A DNA stretch of 64,000 nucleotides from positions 62,001-126,000 of the forward strand of contig NZ_JBHTCX010000003.1 in assembly GCF_042666875.1 (NCBI RefSeq). The letters are read 5' to 3'. The stretch is from Brachybacterium sp042666875. Lineage in GTDB: Bacteria > Actinomycetota > Actinomycetes > Actinomycetales > Dermabacteraceae. Below are positions 31,633 through 40,507 of the stretch, in pieces; positions within the stretch are counted from its first letter, which is position 1, and each line of letters begins with the position of its first letter. Both the position numbers and the translations under genes were made by a program. The notes beneath the pieces were generated by a model. The model did no database searches. It saw only the letters and a list, made by a program, of their open reading frames with translations, and had not been told where the DNA came from.

Positions 31633-33570
31633 TCAGCTCGCCTGGGCGCCCTCGAGCACTTCGCGGGCGATCGGGCCGGCGGTGACCGAGCCGTAGCTGC
31701 CGTCCTCGACGAAGGCGGCGACGACCAGGTCGCCCTGGGCGACGATGACCCACGAGTGCAGCGCCAGATCACCGTTCTCGTCGGTGTACTCGGCCGTGCC
31801 CGTCTTGCCGATGACCGGGTCGCCGGGCATGTCCGCGAAGTCGTCGAGGCTGCCGTCGGTGACGACGCCGCGCAGCAGTTCCTGCATCTGGGACGTCTCG
31901 TCCTCGGTCAGCGGAGTCGGCACCTCGGCCGGGGCGGAGTCGTCGTCGGCGAGGATGCGGGGGCTGACGGTACTGCCGTTCTGTACGCTGGCCAGCACGG
32001 TCGCCATCGCCAGCGGCGAGGTCAGCACGCGGCCCTGGCCCATCATCGCGGCGGCGTGCTCGGTGCCGGTGTCCTCCGGGTCGATCGAGCCCATGAACGC
32101 CTCCAGGCCGTCGGGGGCCTCCTGGCCGATGCCGAGGGTGGTCGCGGCGTCGGCCAGCGAGCTCTGGTCGACGGTGTCGTACTGCAGCAGCATCGCCGTG
32201 TTGCAGGAGTGGGCGATCGCCTGGCGCAGCGGCATCGACCCGAACAGGTCCGGCGAGAGCGAGTCGGCGTTCTTGAAGCTGCGGCCCTCCACGGTGGCCG
32301 TCTCGGGGCACTCGACGGTGGAGTCCGGGGTGAGCCCGGCGCGCAGCAGCGACAGGGCGGTGACCGTCTTGAACGTCGATCCGGGCGCGTACTGGCCCAC
32401 CAGGCCGATCGGGTATTCCTGGCCCGTCGGGCCCAGCGCGGAGGCGAGGACGTCCCCGGTCGAGGGCTGCATCGCGATCACCGCGCTGGGGGCGTCCTCG
32501 TCGGCGATGGCGTCGGTGGCCAGGCGCTGCAGGTCATCGTCCAGCGTGGTGGCCACGTCGGTGCCGTCGGTCGGTTCGACCGTGTGCAGGGAGCGCTCGC
32601 TGCCCGTCTCGGAGTCGACGGCGACGACGTCCACGCCGGGTGTGCCGACCAGTTCGTCGTGGCGAGCGGAGACGACGCCGCCGGTGGCCACGTAGTCGCC
32701 GGCCTCGATCTCCCCGTCGGAGCCGTCGATGTCCTCCTTGGTGGCCTCCCGCAGGGAACCGAGCACGCCCGGGGCGTAGTCGCGCTCGGCCGCCAGCGGC
32801 TGGCTCTGCTCGAGGGCGCGATAGCCGGTGATGTCCTCCGCCTCGCCGAGGGGGTAGTTCCCCTCGTCCTCGGCGCGGATGGTCAGTGCGGGCACGAAGG
32901 CGTCGTCCCCGTAGTCGGCGACCTTCTGGGCGTAGTTGTCGGCGTTGATGCCGAGCAGTCCGGCGAGGTCCCGCGCGGTGGCCTCCGGGTCCGCGCCGTC
33001 CAGGAGCGTCTTGTCCAGGCCGAGCACGCGGACGTCGCGGGGACCGTAGAGGTCGGTGCCCTCGCGGTCGGTGACGGTGCCCATGGTCGGCTGGAGGGTC
33101 TTCGCCTCCAGGTGCTCGGTGGCGGTCAGGCCCGGGGCATACGTCTCCGGGCTGAGGTCCGCGGCCCAGCCCTCGCCGGTGCGCTCGAGGGTGGCCTCGG
33201 TGGTGTAGCTCCAGGTCCCGGCCTCGTGCGGGAGTGTCCAGGTCCACTCCAGGGTGGCGGTGCGGGTCCCGTCCTCGGCGGTGCCGGGATCGGTGAGCTC
33301 GACCTGCGGCGGGGCGTCGGTGGCCTCCAGCAGCGGCCCGAGGATGCGCTCGTGCTCCTCCGCGGCGGCGGCCGGGTCATCGCCGGTCAGCGGGACGTCG
33401 GCGAAGTCGCCCGCGGGCAGCGCCGCGGCCAGGGCGCGCGCCTCGTCCTCGCCGCTGCCGAAGCGGTCGCGCCACAGGATGACGGCGAGCACGAGGGCTG
33501 CGATCACGGCGACGGCGAGGGCGATGAGCAGCGGCGCCCGGCGGCGGGAGCGGGCAGGTGAGGCGTCCAT
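31633..33570 (-). CDS. Penicillin-binding protein with MecA_N-like domain
   Basis: A 645-residue class B-type penicillin-binding protein. One N-terminal span (PLLIALAVAVIAALVLAVIL) anchors it. An NTF2-like MecA_N domain follows (about 40-155), then a dimerisation region and the transpeptidase domain. The catalytic motifs are SxxK in PGSTFKTVT (about residue 398), SxN in AHSCNTA (about 454) and KTG in IGKTGTAEYT (about 587). All are intact, so D,D-transpeptidase activity in peptidoglycan cross-linking is expected. MecA_N-bearing proteins are often less beta-lactam-sensitive. Start ATG 33570 is immediately before the membrane segment; an upstream extension is unsupported. Confidence 0.93.
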   Translation of the reverse strand: MDASPARSRRRAPLLIALAVAVIAALVLAVILWRDRFGSGEDEARALAAALPAGDFADVPLTGDDPAAAAEEHERILGPLLEATDAPPQVELTDPGTAEDGTRTATLEWTWTLPHEAGTWSYTTEATLERTGEGWAADLSPETYAPGLTATEHLEAKTLQPTMGTVTDREGTDLYGPRDVRVLGLDKTLLDGADPEATARDLAGLLGINADNYAQKVADYGDDAFVPALTIRAEDEGNYPLGEAEDITGYRALEQSQPLAAERDYAPGVLGSLREATKEDIDGSDGEIEAGDYVATGGVVSARHDELVGTPGVDVVAVDSETGSERSLHTVEPTDGTDVATTLDDDLQRLATDAIADEDAPSAVIAMQPSTGDVLASALGPTGQEYPIGLVGQYAPGSTFKTVTALSLLRAGLTPDSTVECPETATVEGRSFKNADSLSPDLFGSMPLRQAIAHSCNTAMLLQYDTVDQSSLADAATTLGIGQEAPDGLEAFMGSIDPEDTGTEHAAAMMGQGRVLTSPLAMATVLASVQNGSTVSPRILADDDSAPAEVPTPLTEDETSQMQELLRGVVTDGSLDDFADMPGDPVIGKTGTAEYTDENGDLALHSWVIVAQGDLVVAAFVEDGSYGSVTAGPIAREVLEGAQAS

Positions 33571-33635
33571 GGTCGTATCGTCCAGCTTCCGGCGCCGTCC
33601 GTCCACACGGGCCACGCCGCGGACACTGCGCCGCC

Positions 33636-33641
33636 TACACT
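33636..33641 (+). promoter_or_regulatory. Candidate -10 of leaderless PfkB gene
   Basis: TACACT ends six bases before the ATG at 33648 with no Shine-Dalgarno sequence. Confidence 0.5.
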
Positions 33642-33647
33642 CACCCC

Positions 33648-34559
33648 ATGGCCCGCGTCCTGCACACCGCCCAGGCGCTCGTCGACGTCGTCGTCGAGGT
33701 GGACGAGCTGCCCCCGCGCGGCGGCAACGCCAACGCCCGCAGCGAGCACCACTACGCCGGGGGCGCGGTGACCACGCTGGTCGCCGCCGCTCGCACCGGT
33801 GCCGAGGCGGTCCACGGCGGCGCGCACGGCGTCGGCCCCCATGGCGACCTGATCCGCCGGGCACTGGCGGCCGACGCGGTGGCGCTGTCCGACGAGCCGC
33901 GCCGGAGCCAGGACACCGGCCACTGCCTGGTGCTGCTGGAACCGTCGGCCGAACGCACCTTCGTGACCGTCTACGGCGCGGAGCGGGAGATCACCGCGCA
34001 GTCGCTGGGGACGCTCGCGCCAAGGCCGGGCGACCTGCTGTGCCTGTCGGGGTACAGCCTGTTCGAGCCCACTCGGGAACCGCTGCTGGAGTTCCTGGAG
34101 ACCGTGCCCGCGGGCGTGGAGGTGGTGCTGGATCCCGGCGCGCCGTTTTCGACGTTCCCGCGCGAGGTGCAAGAGCGCGTGCTCGCGCGCACCACTGTGT
34201 GGACGTCCAACGCCGAGGAGGCCCGGGCGCTGACCGGGCTCGACGCCCTGGAGGACACCCCGGAGGCGCTGCGGCGGCGCATCGGCTCGCAGTGCGTCGT
34301 GGTGGTGCGGGACGGCGCGCGCGGCTGCATCGTCTTCCACCACGGCCGGGGCACCGAGATCCCCGCCTTCCCCCGCACCCCCGTCGACACCAACGGCGCC
34401 GGCGACACCCACACCGGGGTGCTGCTGGCCGAGCGTGCCTGCGGCGCCGACTGGGAGTCCGCCGCCACCCGCGCGAACGCCGCCGCCGCGATCGCCGTGA
34501 CCCGGAGGGGACCGCAGAGCGCCCCCACCCGGGACGAGGTCGACGCGTTCCTGTCCTGA
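33648..34559 (+). CDS. PfkB-family carbohydrate kinase
   Basis: A 303-residue ribokinase-fold kinase. The N-terminal signature AGGAVTTLVAAARTGAEAV (about residues 37-55) binds sugar and the C-terminal signature PVDTNGAGDTHTGVLL (about 245-260) contains the catalytic base Asp of the anion hole (GAGD). The LEPSAERTFVTVYGAE segment forms the lid. Substrate (ribose, fructose-type or nucleoside) is unknown. The start at 33648 is chosen because the fold begins there and a TACACT box lies six bases upstream. It is divergent from the penicillin-binding protein gene. Confidence 0.9.
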   Translation: MARVLHTAQALVDVVVEVDELPPRGGNANARSEHHYAGGAVTTLVAAARTGAEAVHGGAHGVGPHGDLIRRALAADAVALSDEPRRSQDTGHCLVLLEPSAERTFVTVYGAEREITAQSLGTLAPRPGDLLCLSGYSLFEPTREPLLEFLETVPAGVEVVLDPGAPFSTFPREVQERVLARTTVWTSNAEEARALTGLDALEDTPEALRRRIGSQCVVVVRDGARGCIVFHHGRGTEIPAFPRTPVDTNGAGDTHTGVLLAERACGADWESAATRANAAAAIAVTRRGPQSAPTRDEVDAFLS

Positions 34560-34571
34560 GCCCCGCCCGCC

Positions 34572-34577
34572 TACGAT
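34572..34577 (+). promoter_or_regulatory. Candidate -10 of leaderless glutathione peroxidase gene
   Basis: TACGAT followed by six bases and the ATG at 34584. Confidence 0.5.
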
Positions 34578-34583
34578 GATCCG

Positions 34584-35081
34584 ATGGGCACCCTCGACGC
34601 GTCGACGTTCCACGACTTCCGGGCGCGGACCATCGACGGCGAATGCCGTGAGATGAGCGAGTACCGCGGGCAGCTGGTGCTGGTGGTCAACACCGCCACC
34701 GAGTGCGCCTTCACCCCGCAGCTGCAGGGCCTGCAGTGCCTCCACGACCGCTTCGGCGAGCACGGCTTCACGGTCCTCGGCTTCCCCTCGGACCAGTTCC
34801 ACCAGGACCCCGGCACCGATGCGGAGACCCGGGAGTTCTGCACCTCCACCTACGACGTCAGCTTCCCGCTGTTCTCCAAGGTCGACGTCAACGGCCCCGA
34901 CGCGCACCCGCTGTGGCAGTGGATCCGCCAGCAGAAGGCGGGCGTGATGGGCGGCCGGATCGCCTGGAACTTCACGAAGTTCCTCGTCGCCCCCGACGGC
35001 AGCGTGCTGCGCCGCTACGCCCCGCCGGTGCCGCCGGTGCGCATCGCCCGGCGGATCGAGATGGAGCTCGGCCTGCGCTGA
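34584..35081 (+). CDS. Glutathione peroxidase family (probably thioredoxin-dependent)
   Basis: A 165-residue peroxidase. The peroxidatic Cys41 is in NTATECAFTPQ, with Q71 (FPSDQF), W128 and N129 (IAWNFTKF) completing the catalytic tetrad. C86 (EFCTSTYDVSFP) sits where the resolving cysteine of thioredoxin-dependent family members lies. The usual FPCNQF motif is FPSDQF, so one cysteine is replaced. It reduces hydroperoxides, probably using thioredoxin; actinobacteria generally lack glutathione. The start is fixed by the family and by the TACGAT box. Confidence 0.92.
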   Translation: MGTLDASTFHDFRARTIDGECREMSEYRGQLVLVVNTATECAFTPQLQGLQCLHDRFGEHGFTVLGFPSDQFHQDPGTDAETREFCTSTYDVSFPLFSKVDVNGPDAHPLWQWIRQQKAGVMGGRIAWNFTKFLVAPDGSVLRRYAPPVPPVRIARRIEMELGLR

Positions 35082-35095
35082 GGCACGGTGCGAAC

Positions 35096-35116
35096 GCCCA
35101 GGTTGGTAACCTGGGC
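35096..35116. repeat. 9-bp perfect inverted repeat upstream of SPFH gene
   Basis: GCCCAGGTT (35096-35104) and AACCTGGGC (35108-35116) are separated by GGT. It lies 31 bases before the SPFH ATG and 15 after the peroxidase stop. It could be an operator or a terminator hairpin; there is no T-run. Confidence 0.5.
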
Positions 35117-35147
35117 CACAACACCATCCCTCGTGAAAGGGGAACCC

Positions 35148-36305
35148 ATGGAAGGCGTCATCATCTTCCTCGTCCTGGCCGTCGGCGTCATCATCGCCCT
35201 GGCCATCATCGCGGCGCTGCTGTTCGGCGGCCTGCGCACCTCGTTGATGTTCACGGTGCACTCCCGTGAAGCGGTCATCGTCGAGCGCTTCGGGAAGTTC
35301 CGCCGAGTCGCGCACGCCGGTCTGAACTTCAAGGCGCCCTTCATCGACAACATCACCAAGCCGATCTCGCTGCGCGTCCAGCAGCTCGAGGTCAACATCG
35401 AGTCCAAGACCAAGGACAACGTGTTCGTCACCGTCCCGGTGGCGGTGCAGTACGTGATCAAGGAAGAACAGGTCGTCGACGCGTACTACAAGCTGTCCAA
35501 CCCCGAGGCGCAGATCCGCTCCTACGTGTTCGACACCGTGCGCTCGGCCCTGTCCAGCCTCGAGCTGGACGCCGCGTTCGAGTCGAAGGACGACATCGCC
35601 TACAGCGTCGAACAGACCCTGTCGGCCCGCATGCAGGAGTTCGGCTTCAACATCATCAACACCCTGGTCCAGGACATCTCCCCGGACCAGCGGGTGCGCG
35701 ATTCGATGAACTCCATCAACGCCGCCCAGCGCGACCGGGTCGCCGCGCAGTCCCTGGCCGAGGCCGACAAGATCAAGCGCGTCACCCAGGCCCAGGCCGA
35801 GGCCGAGTCCAAGCGCCTCCAGGGTGAGGGCGTGGCCGGCCAGCGCAAGGCGATCGCCCTCGGTATCGCCGAGCAGTACGAGATGCTGCGCAAGGTGGGC
35901 ATCGAGAACTCGGCCGAGCAGCTGCTGCTGATGACCCAGTACTTCGACACCATGCAGGACGTGGCCCGCAACGGCCGTTCCAACGTGCTCTACCTGCCCT
36001 CGAACCCGGGCGCGGTGGGCAACATGGGCGAGGAGATCCGCACCGCGATGCTGCAGTCCCAGGCCGCGGCGCAGGCCGATCAGGACGCCGATGTCGCCGA
36101 CGCCGCGAACCGCGAGCGGATCTCGGCCGATCAGCTGCGCGAGCAGGAGCAGGCCCGCGCCGAACGTGCTCGCAGCGAGGCCGAGCGCCGCGCCCGCGAG
36201 GCCCAGAACCAGGCTCGCCGCGCGGCCGAGCAGGCGCAGGACTCCGGCTACCCCGGTGGCGACCAGCCGCCGTGGGCGCACCCGGGGTCCGCGAACCAGG
36301 GCTGA
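35148..36305 (+). CDS. SPFH/band-7 membrane protein (stomatin/HIR-like)
   Basis: A 385-residue protein. One N-terminal span (FLVLAVGVIIALAIIAALLF) anchors it, followed by the SPFH domain (about residues 35-210, HSREAVIVERFGKFRRVAHA ... RVQQLEVNIESKTKDNVFV) and a long Ala/Gln/Glu/Arg-rich coiled coil with the typical QAEAESKRLQGEGVAGQRKA repeat (about 210-235), then a Pro-rich tail. Such proteins oligomerise into membrane microdomain rings. The ATG has GAAAGGGGAA upstream. A strong terminator follows 15 bases after the stop. It differs from the YdjI-like SPFH gene at 2409. Confidence 0.9.
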   Translation: MEGVIIFLVLAVGVIIALAIIAALLFGGLRTSLMFTVHSREAVIVERFGKFRRVAHAGLNFKAPFIDNITKPISLRVQQLEVNIESKTKDNVFVTVPVAVQYVIKEEQVVDAYYKLSNPEAQIRSYVFDTVRSALSSLELDAAFESKDDIAYSVEQTLSARMQEFGFNIINTLVQDISPDQRVRDSMNSINAAQRDRVAAQSLAEADKIKRVTQAQAEAESKRLQGEGVAGQRKAIALGIAEQYEMLRKVGIENSAEQLLLMTQYFDTMQDVARNGRSNVLYLPSNPGAVGNMGEEIRTAMLQSQAAAQADQDADVADAANRERISADQLREQEQARAERARSEAERRAREAQNQARRAAEQAQDSGYPGGDQPPWAHPGSANQG

Positions 36306-36319
36306 CCCACTCGCCGGCC

Positions 36320-36350
36320 GGGCCCGGGACGCTGCATGCGTCCCGGGCCC
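36320..36350 (+). terminator. Strong hairpin terminator after SPFH gene
   Basis: Two perfect 13-base arms (36320-36332 and 36338-36350; outer bases GGGCCCGGGACGC) enclose a 5-base loop. No U-run follows, as is common in high-GC actinobacteria. Confidence 0.7.
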
Positions 36351-36434
36351 TGCTGTGTCCGGGCCGTGTTGCGCGGGCCGTGCTGCGTCCGGGCCCTCCG
36401 TCGAAAGTCGAGGCCGGCCGGTGCCGGATGCCGA

Positions 36435-36466
36435 CTGCCGACGGTCCGCGCCGCACCCGTCGGCAG
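36435..36466. repeat. 10-bp inverted repeat upstream of DoxX gene
   Basis: CTGCCGACGG (36435-36444) pairs with CCGTCGGCAG (36457-36466) around 12 bases. An ATG directly after it opens a 12-codon frame (36467-36505) whose stop overlaps the DoxX ATG at 36502, so it could be a coupled leader. No ribosome site is seen; significance is uncertain. Confidence 0.4.
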
Positions 36467-36501
36467 ATGACTCGCGCGCCTGGGGGCGATGAGATGCAGG
36501 C

Positions 36502-37587
36502 ATGACCGCTCCCGCTGCTGAGACCACGACCCCTCCCCTCGACTCCTCCCCGGCCGACGGCGGCGACTACTCGGCCGAGAAGCGCATCGGCCGGCTCGCC
36601 GTCATCATGCTGGGCTGGTGGGCGCACGGCGGCGTGCGCTTCCTGCTGGCCGCCGCGATGCTGTACTACGGCTTCGCGAAGCTGGTCCTGGGCCAGTTCG
36701 GCGTCGCGGACGCGGGCGGCGCCCTCATCGCCCAGGGCGAGATGAGCCCGATGGGGATGCTGTGGCGGATGGTCGCCTTCTCCCCGCTGTTCCAGGTCCT
36801 GGCCGGGCTCGCCGAGTTCGGCGCCGCCATCGCCCTGCTGTGGCGCCGCTCCGTGCCGCTGGGTGCCGTCATCGCCGCCGGTTCGATGGCCCTGGTGTTC
36901 GTGCTGAACCTCGGCTACGACGTGCCGGTCAAGCAGATCTCGCTGGCACTGCTGATCATGGCGCTGATCGTGCTGATCCCCTGGATGCCGCGGCTGACCC
37001 GGGCTTTCGTCGGGCGTGGGGAGATCCCGCGCGGCCCCCTGCCGACCCTGGTCCCGTGGCGTCCCCTGGCCCGGGTCACCGACGTCTTGGGACCGATCGC
37101 CGCTCTCGGTCTGGTGGCGCTGATCGGGTACGGGGTGAGCCAGATGTATCCCGAGCGCACCACCGACGAGTCCGCGCCGGCCGGGGTGTGGAGCGTCCAG
37201 GAGGACACCGCCGAGCCCGCCGCCCAGCTCGCCGATGACGACCGCTGGAGCCGGGTGGCCTTCGGCTCGACGCTGTACGGGGACGCCGCCCAGGCCCAGC
37301 TGCGACTGGCCAGCGGCGACCTTTTGACCGGTCAGTACCGGCGCACCGGGGACTCCGCCGTCGAGCTCGAGCTGCGGCCGCTGCGGGAGGCCGGCCAGTC
37401 GGTGGCCGACTATGCGGACACCGAGCCCCGGACCCTCACCCTGGCTGTCGAGGAGCGGGCCGACGGGACGCTGCACGTCACCGGCGACGGCGTGGACCTC
37501 GTGCTCGCCCCGGATCCCTCCGGGTCGATGCTGTACGACCGCGGCTTCAGCTGGGGCATCCGCGCGGACGACCCGTTCAACCGGTGA
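36502..37587 (+). CDS. DoxX-like membrane protein
   Basis: A 361-residue protein. After a Pro/Thr-rich N-terminus, four or five membrane segments (about residues 45-150) carry the DoxX pattern GGVRFLLAAAMLYYGFAKLV and an Arg/Trp-bounded second half. A further span lies at about 185-212 (IAALGLVALIGYGV), followed by an extracytoplasmic domain of about 145 residues (EDDRW-like WSVQEDTAEP onward) with no known family. DoxX proteins associate with membrane redox or thiosulfate:quinone functions, but the role here is unknown. The fused C-terminal domain is unusual for the family. Confidence 0.78.
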   Translation: MTAPAAETTTPPLDSSPADGGDYSAEKRIGRLAVIMLGWWAHGGVRFLLAAAMLYYGFAKLVLGQFGVADAGGALIAQGEMSPMGMLWRMVAFSPLFQVLAGLAEFGAAIALLWRRSVPLGAVIAAGSMALVFVLNLGYDVPVKQISLALLIMALIVLIPWMPRLTRAFVGRGEIPRGPLPTLVPWRPLARVTDVLGPIAALGLVALIGYGVSQMYPERTTDESAPAGVWSVQEDTAEPAAQLADDDRWSRVAFGSTLYGDAAQAQLRLASGDLLTGQYRRTGDSAVELELRPLREAGQSVADYADTEPRTLTLAVEERADGTLHVTGDGVDLVLAPDPSGSMLYDRGFSWGIRADDPFNR

Positions 37588-37705
37588 GCACCGACCGCTG
37601 ATCGGCCCCGGCCGGGTCGCGCGCTGAACCGTCGGCCCGCTCCTCTACTGTGGAACCGCACGCGCCGGCCCGGGCGTGCGAGGAGCCGAGGAGCAGGAAG
37701 CCCAG

Positions 37706-40507
37706 ATGCAGATCGAGTTCGGCTGGTCCCTGGACAACGCCGCCTGGGCGGACGGCTCGGCGGCGACGGGGACGGTGCGGATGGGGCCGCGCTCACTGGT
37801 CCATCTGCTGCAGACGCGGCTCGCGCTGACCCGCCCGGACGTCCACCCGGCGGTGCGCATCGCGCAGTACTCCCGGGCGATCGCCGCCGCCGATCACCCC
37901 TGGCCGCGCGCCTCCTTCGCCGCGGACCCGTGGGCGACCTCGGCGACCCTGCTGACCTGGCGGGACGCCGCCGTGGTGGCCGGGGCCGAGCTCCGGGGCC
38001 ATTCTGAACTGCCTGCGCGCATCGATGCCCTGCGCAGCATCGAGGAGCAGATCCGCGGGGCCGACGGGTCCGCGAGCGGGGGCCCCGCTCTCGCCCTCTC
38101 CCCCGGTGCGTCCGACGATCTGCGCGAGCTCGTCGACCTGCTCGAGTCCGTGGTGGCGAGCGGGTCGCCGTGGCCGCTGGGCATCGAGATCATCCGCTGC
38201 CACGAGGATCCGCAGCGGCTGCCCGGGCTGTGGGGACGCCTGCTGATGCTGCTGGAAGCCGCGGGCGTCGCCCTGGTGCGGCCGGCCCCCGGTTCCGGTG
38301 CCGGCGACGCGGGCCGGCCGGAGCTGGTCATCGTCGAGGCGGAGGACGAGTGGGCGGCCGCCGAGACCGCCGCCCGGTACCTCGCCGGCCGCGCGGCCGA
38401 GCCCGCTCCCGTCGGCAGCGCCCCGTCGCTGCAGGTCCTCGCCACCGCGGACACCGTCCTCCTGGACCAGGAGCTGCATCGTCGCGGCCAGGCGGCCCTC
38501 GGGGTCGCCGAGCCGTCGGCCGATCGCACCGCGCTGCAGATCCTCCCCCTCTACCTCTCGATCGCCATCGCCCCCGTGGACGTGCAGCAGCTCGCGGCCT
38601 TCCTCGATCTGCGGGTGCTCGATGCGCCCGAGGACGATCGCGACCCCGTCGGCCTCGTCCCGCGGCCCGTGCGACGCGGCTTCCTGGACGCGATCGCCCA
38701 GGAGCCCGGCACCGGCGGCCCCGCCTGGAACGCCGTGCTCCAGCAGCTCGCCGCCGACGTCCAGGGGGCCGGCCCCGAGGAGCGGCCCCGGGCCGAGACC
38801 GCCCTGGCCACCGCGCAGTCGCTCTCCGACCTGGTCACCTCGCCCCTGCAGCCCGAGACGCTGACCCCGGCCCGGCTGCGCGAGGCGACTGCGTGGCTTC
38901 AGACGCGGCTGCGCAGCCTCGGCCAGGGCGATGCCGGACTGCTGCGTGCCTCGGCGCATCTCGCGGTCTTCCACGACGTGCTAGACACGCTCCCCGCCGG
39001 CCACGTCCTGGGCCGCCGGGAACTCGCCCAGATCCTCGAGGCCGCCGGCGGCCGCGCCGCCTCCCCCTTCGCCCGGCCGGAGGCCACCGCCGCGTGGCGC
39101 ACCTGCACCCGGCCCTCCCAGCTGCTCCCGCGCGGCGGGGACGTGCTGTGGTGGGGAGCCGACCGCCACGATGCCGCCACCGGCGTGACCTGGGACGACG
39201 CCGAGGTAGGCGCGCTGGTGGAGCTGGGGGCGCGCATCCTGGACCCGGCCCACGTGGCCGCCCTGGAGACCGAGGCCGGCCTGCGCGGGCTCTCCGGCGC
39301 CGACCGCCTCATCGTCGTGCGCACCCGTACCCGCGCGCAGAAGGCCACCGCCCCGGCCTCCCTCCTCGCCCACCTCGCGGCGGAGCGGGCCGGGGTCGGC
39401 GAGGATGTCGCCGCGGTGCTGTCCCGCCACACCCACGCGCCCGCCGATGCCATCGGCCACGGGGTCTGGGAACTCGCCGGGGCGCGCCGCGAGCTCAGCA
39501 TGCCCGCCCGGACCCGGCCCCCGCAGCTGCCCGGGACGCTGACCAAGCACGCCGGCCCCGCGCCGCACCTGCTGCCGCGCTCCCTGTCGTACTCCCAGGC
39601 GGAGAACCTGCTGGGCTGCCGGCAGAAATGGACCTACCGCTCCGGGCTGGGGATCCGCCCCGCCTCGGTCTCCAGCGTGCCCACCGGCAACCAGATGATC
39701 GGCACCCTGGTGCACGCGGTGGTCGAGGATCTCGTGGACACCGCCCGAGCCGCGGGCCGGATGGGCCCGCCCACCGGCGAGGAGATCGGCGCCGCATTCG
39801 ACGCCAAGGTCCCCCAGCTCGCCTCGGAGCTGCTGCTGCCCGGCCGCGAGGTCGAGCTGACCACCACCCGCGAGAACGCCGTCACCTCCCTGCAGGAGTT
39901 CTTCGCCCGGCTGGTCGAGGCGGGGCTGACCATCACGTCGGTCGAGTCGAGATTCGAGGAGACCCTCACCCTGCATCTGCGCAGCGGTGACGTGGACGTC
40001 CCGTTCACGGGCTTCCGCGACGTGGTCGCCGAGGACTCCGCGGGCCGGCCCACGGTGATCGACCTGAAGTGGACGGCCGCCGCCACCAAGTACCCCGACC
40101 TGTTCGAGACCGGCGAAGCGCTGCAGCTGGCCTCCTACGCCTGGTCGCTGCACCGCCAGGACGCCGAGGTCGGCTACTACCTGCTCAAGCAGGGCGAGTT
40201 CGTCTCCGCCAACCCGGCGCTGGATCCCCACGGCCGGCCGACGCTCGACATCGACGCCGCCTGGTCCACGACGACGACCGGCATCACCGAGGCGCTGGAC
40301 GCGATCCGCGATGGCGAGGTCGACGCCGCCTCCGGACAGATCCTGCTCGATGCCGGCCAGGATCTCGCCACCGCGCGCACGACCGCCAAGAAGACCTACG
40401 AGAAGGCCCGGGAGGCGGCCCGCGCCGACGGTGGGATCGTGGTCGACGCCCGCTGCGACTTCTGCGATTTCGCCCTGCTGTGCGGGCTGAGAGGCGACGA
40501 CTCATGA
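37706..40507 (+). CDS. AddB-like PD-(D/E)XK nuclease subunit
   Basis: A 933-residue protein. No Walker A is found, so the N-terminal 600 residues probably form an inactive RecC/AddB-like helicase fold. The C-terminal RecB-type nuclease starts at SYSQAENLLGCRQKWTYR (about 628-645) and has IDLKWTAAATKYPD (about 784) with the catalytic D...K. Cysteine at about 638 and the C-terminal CDFCDFALLC (about 918-927) fit the four-cysteine Fe-S cluster of AddB nucleases. Start ATG 37706 follows GAGCAGGAAG; ten more residues are possible. The helicase gene overlaps by four bases, giving an AddAB-type double-strand break resection pair. Confidence 0.85.
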   Translation: MQIEFGWSLDNAAWADGSAATGTVRMGPRSLVHLLQTRLALTRPDVHPAVRIAQYSRAIAAADHPWPRASFAADPWATSATLLTWRDAAVVAGAELRGHSELPARIDALRSIEEQIRGADGSASGGPALALSPGASDDLRELVDLLESVVASGSPWPLGIEIIRCHEDPQRLPGLWGRLLMLLEAAGVALVRPAPGSGAGDAGRPELVIVEAEDEWAAAETAARYLAGRAAEPAPVGSAPSLQVLATADTVLLDQELHRRGQAALGVAEPSADRTALQILPLYLSIAIAPVDVQQLAAFLDLRVLDAPEDDRDPVGLVPRPVRRGFLDAIAQEPGTGGPAWNAVLQQLAADVQGAGPEERPRAETALATAQSLSDLVTSPLQPETLTPARLREATAWLQTRLRSLGQGDAGLLRASAHLAVFHDVLDTLPAGHVLGRRELAQILEAAGGRAASPFARPEATAAWRTCTRPSQLLPRGGDVLWWGADRHDAATGVTWDDAEVGALVELGARILDPAHVAALETEAGLRGLSGADRLIVVRTRTRAQKATAPASLLAHLAAERAGVGEDVAAVLSRHTHAPADAIGHGVWELAGARRELSMPARTRPPQLPGTLTKHAGPAPHLLPRSLSYSQAENLLGCRQKWTYRSGLGIRPASVSSVPTGNQMIGTLVHAVVEDLVDTARAAGRMGPPTGEEIGAAFDAKVPQLASELLLPGREVELTTTRENAVTSLQEFFARLVEAGLTITSVESRFEETLTLHLRSGDVDVPFTGFRDVVAEDSAGRPTVIDLKWTAAATKYPDLFETGEALQLASYAWSLHRQDAEVGYYLLKQGEFVSANPALDPHGRPTLDIDAAWSTTTTGITEALDAIRDGEVDAASGQILLDAGQDLATARTTAKKTYEKAREAARADGGIVVDARCDFCDFALLCGLRGDDS

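Noticed and set aside
36467..36505. 12-codon ORF ahead of the DoxX gene as a regulatory leader
   Set aside because: No ribosome site or conserved feature; noted only with the inverted repeat.
33504..36527. A long open frame of about 1000 codons on the minus strand
   Set aside because: It lies opposite PfkB, glutathione peroxidase and SPFH genes with full motifs; its own translation is low-complexity with His/Gln/Arg/Gly bias, the usual shadow of GC-rich coding sequence.
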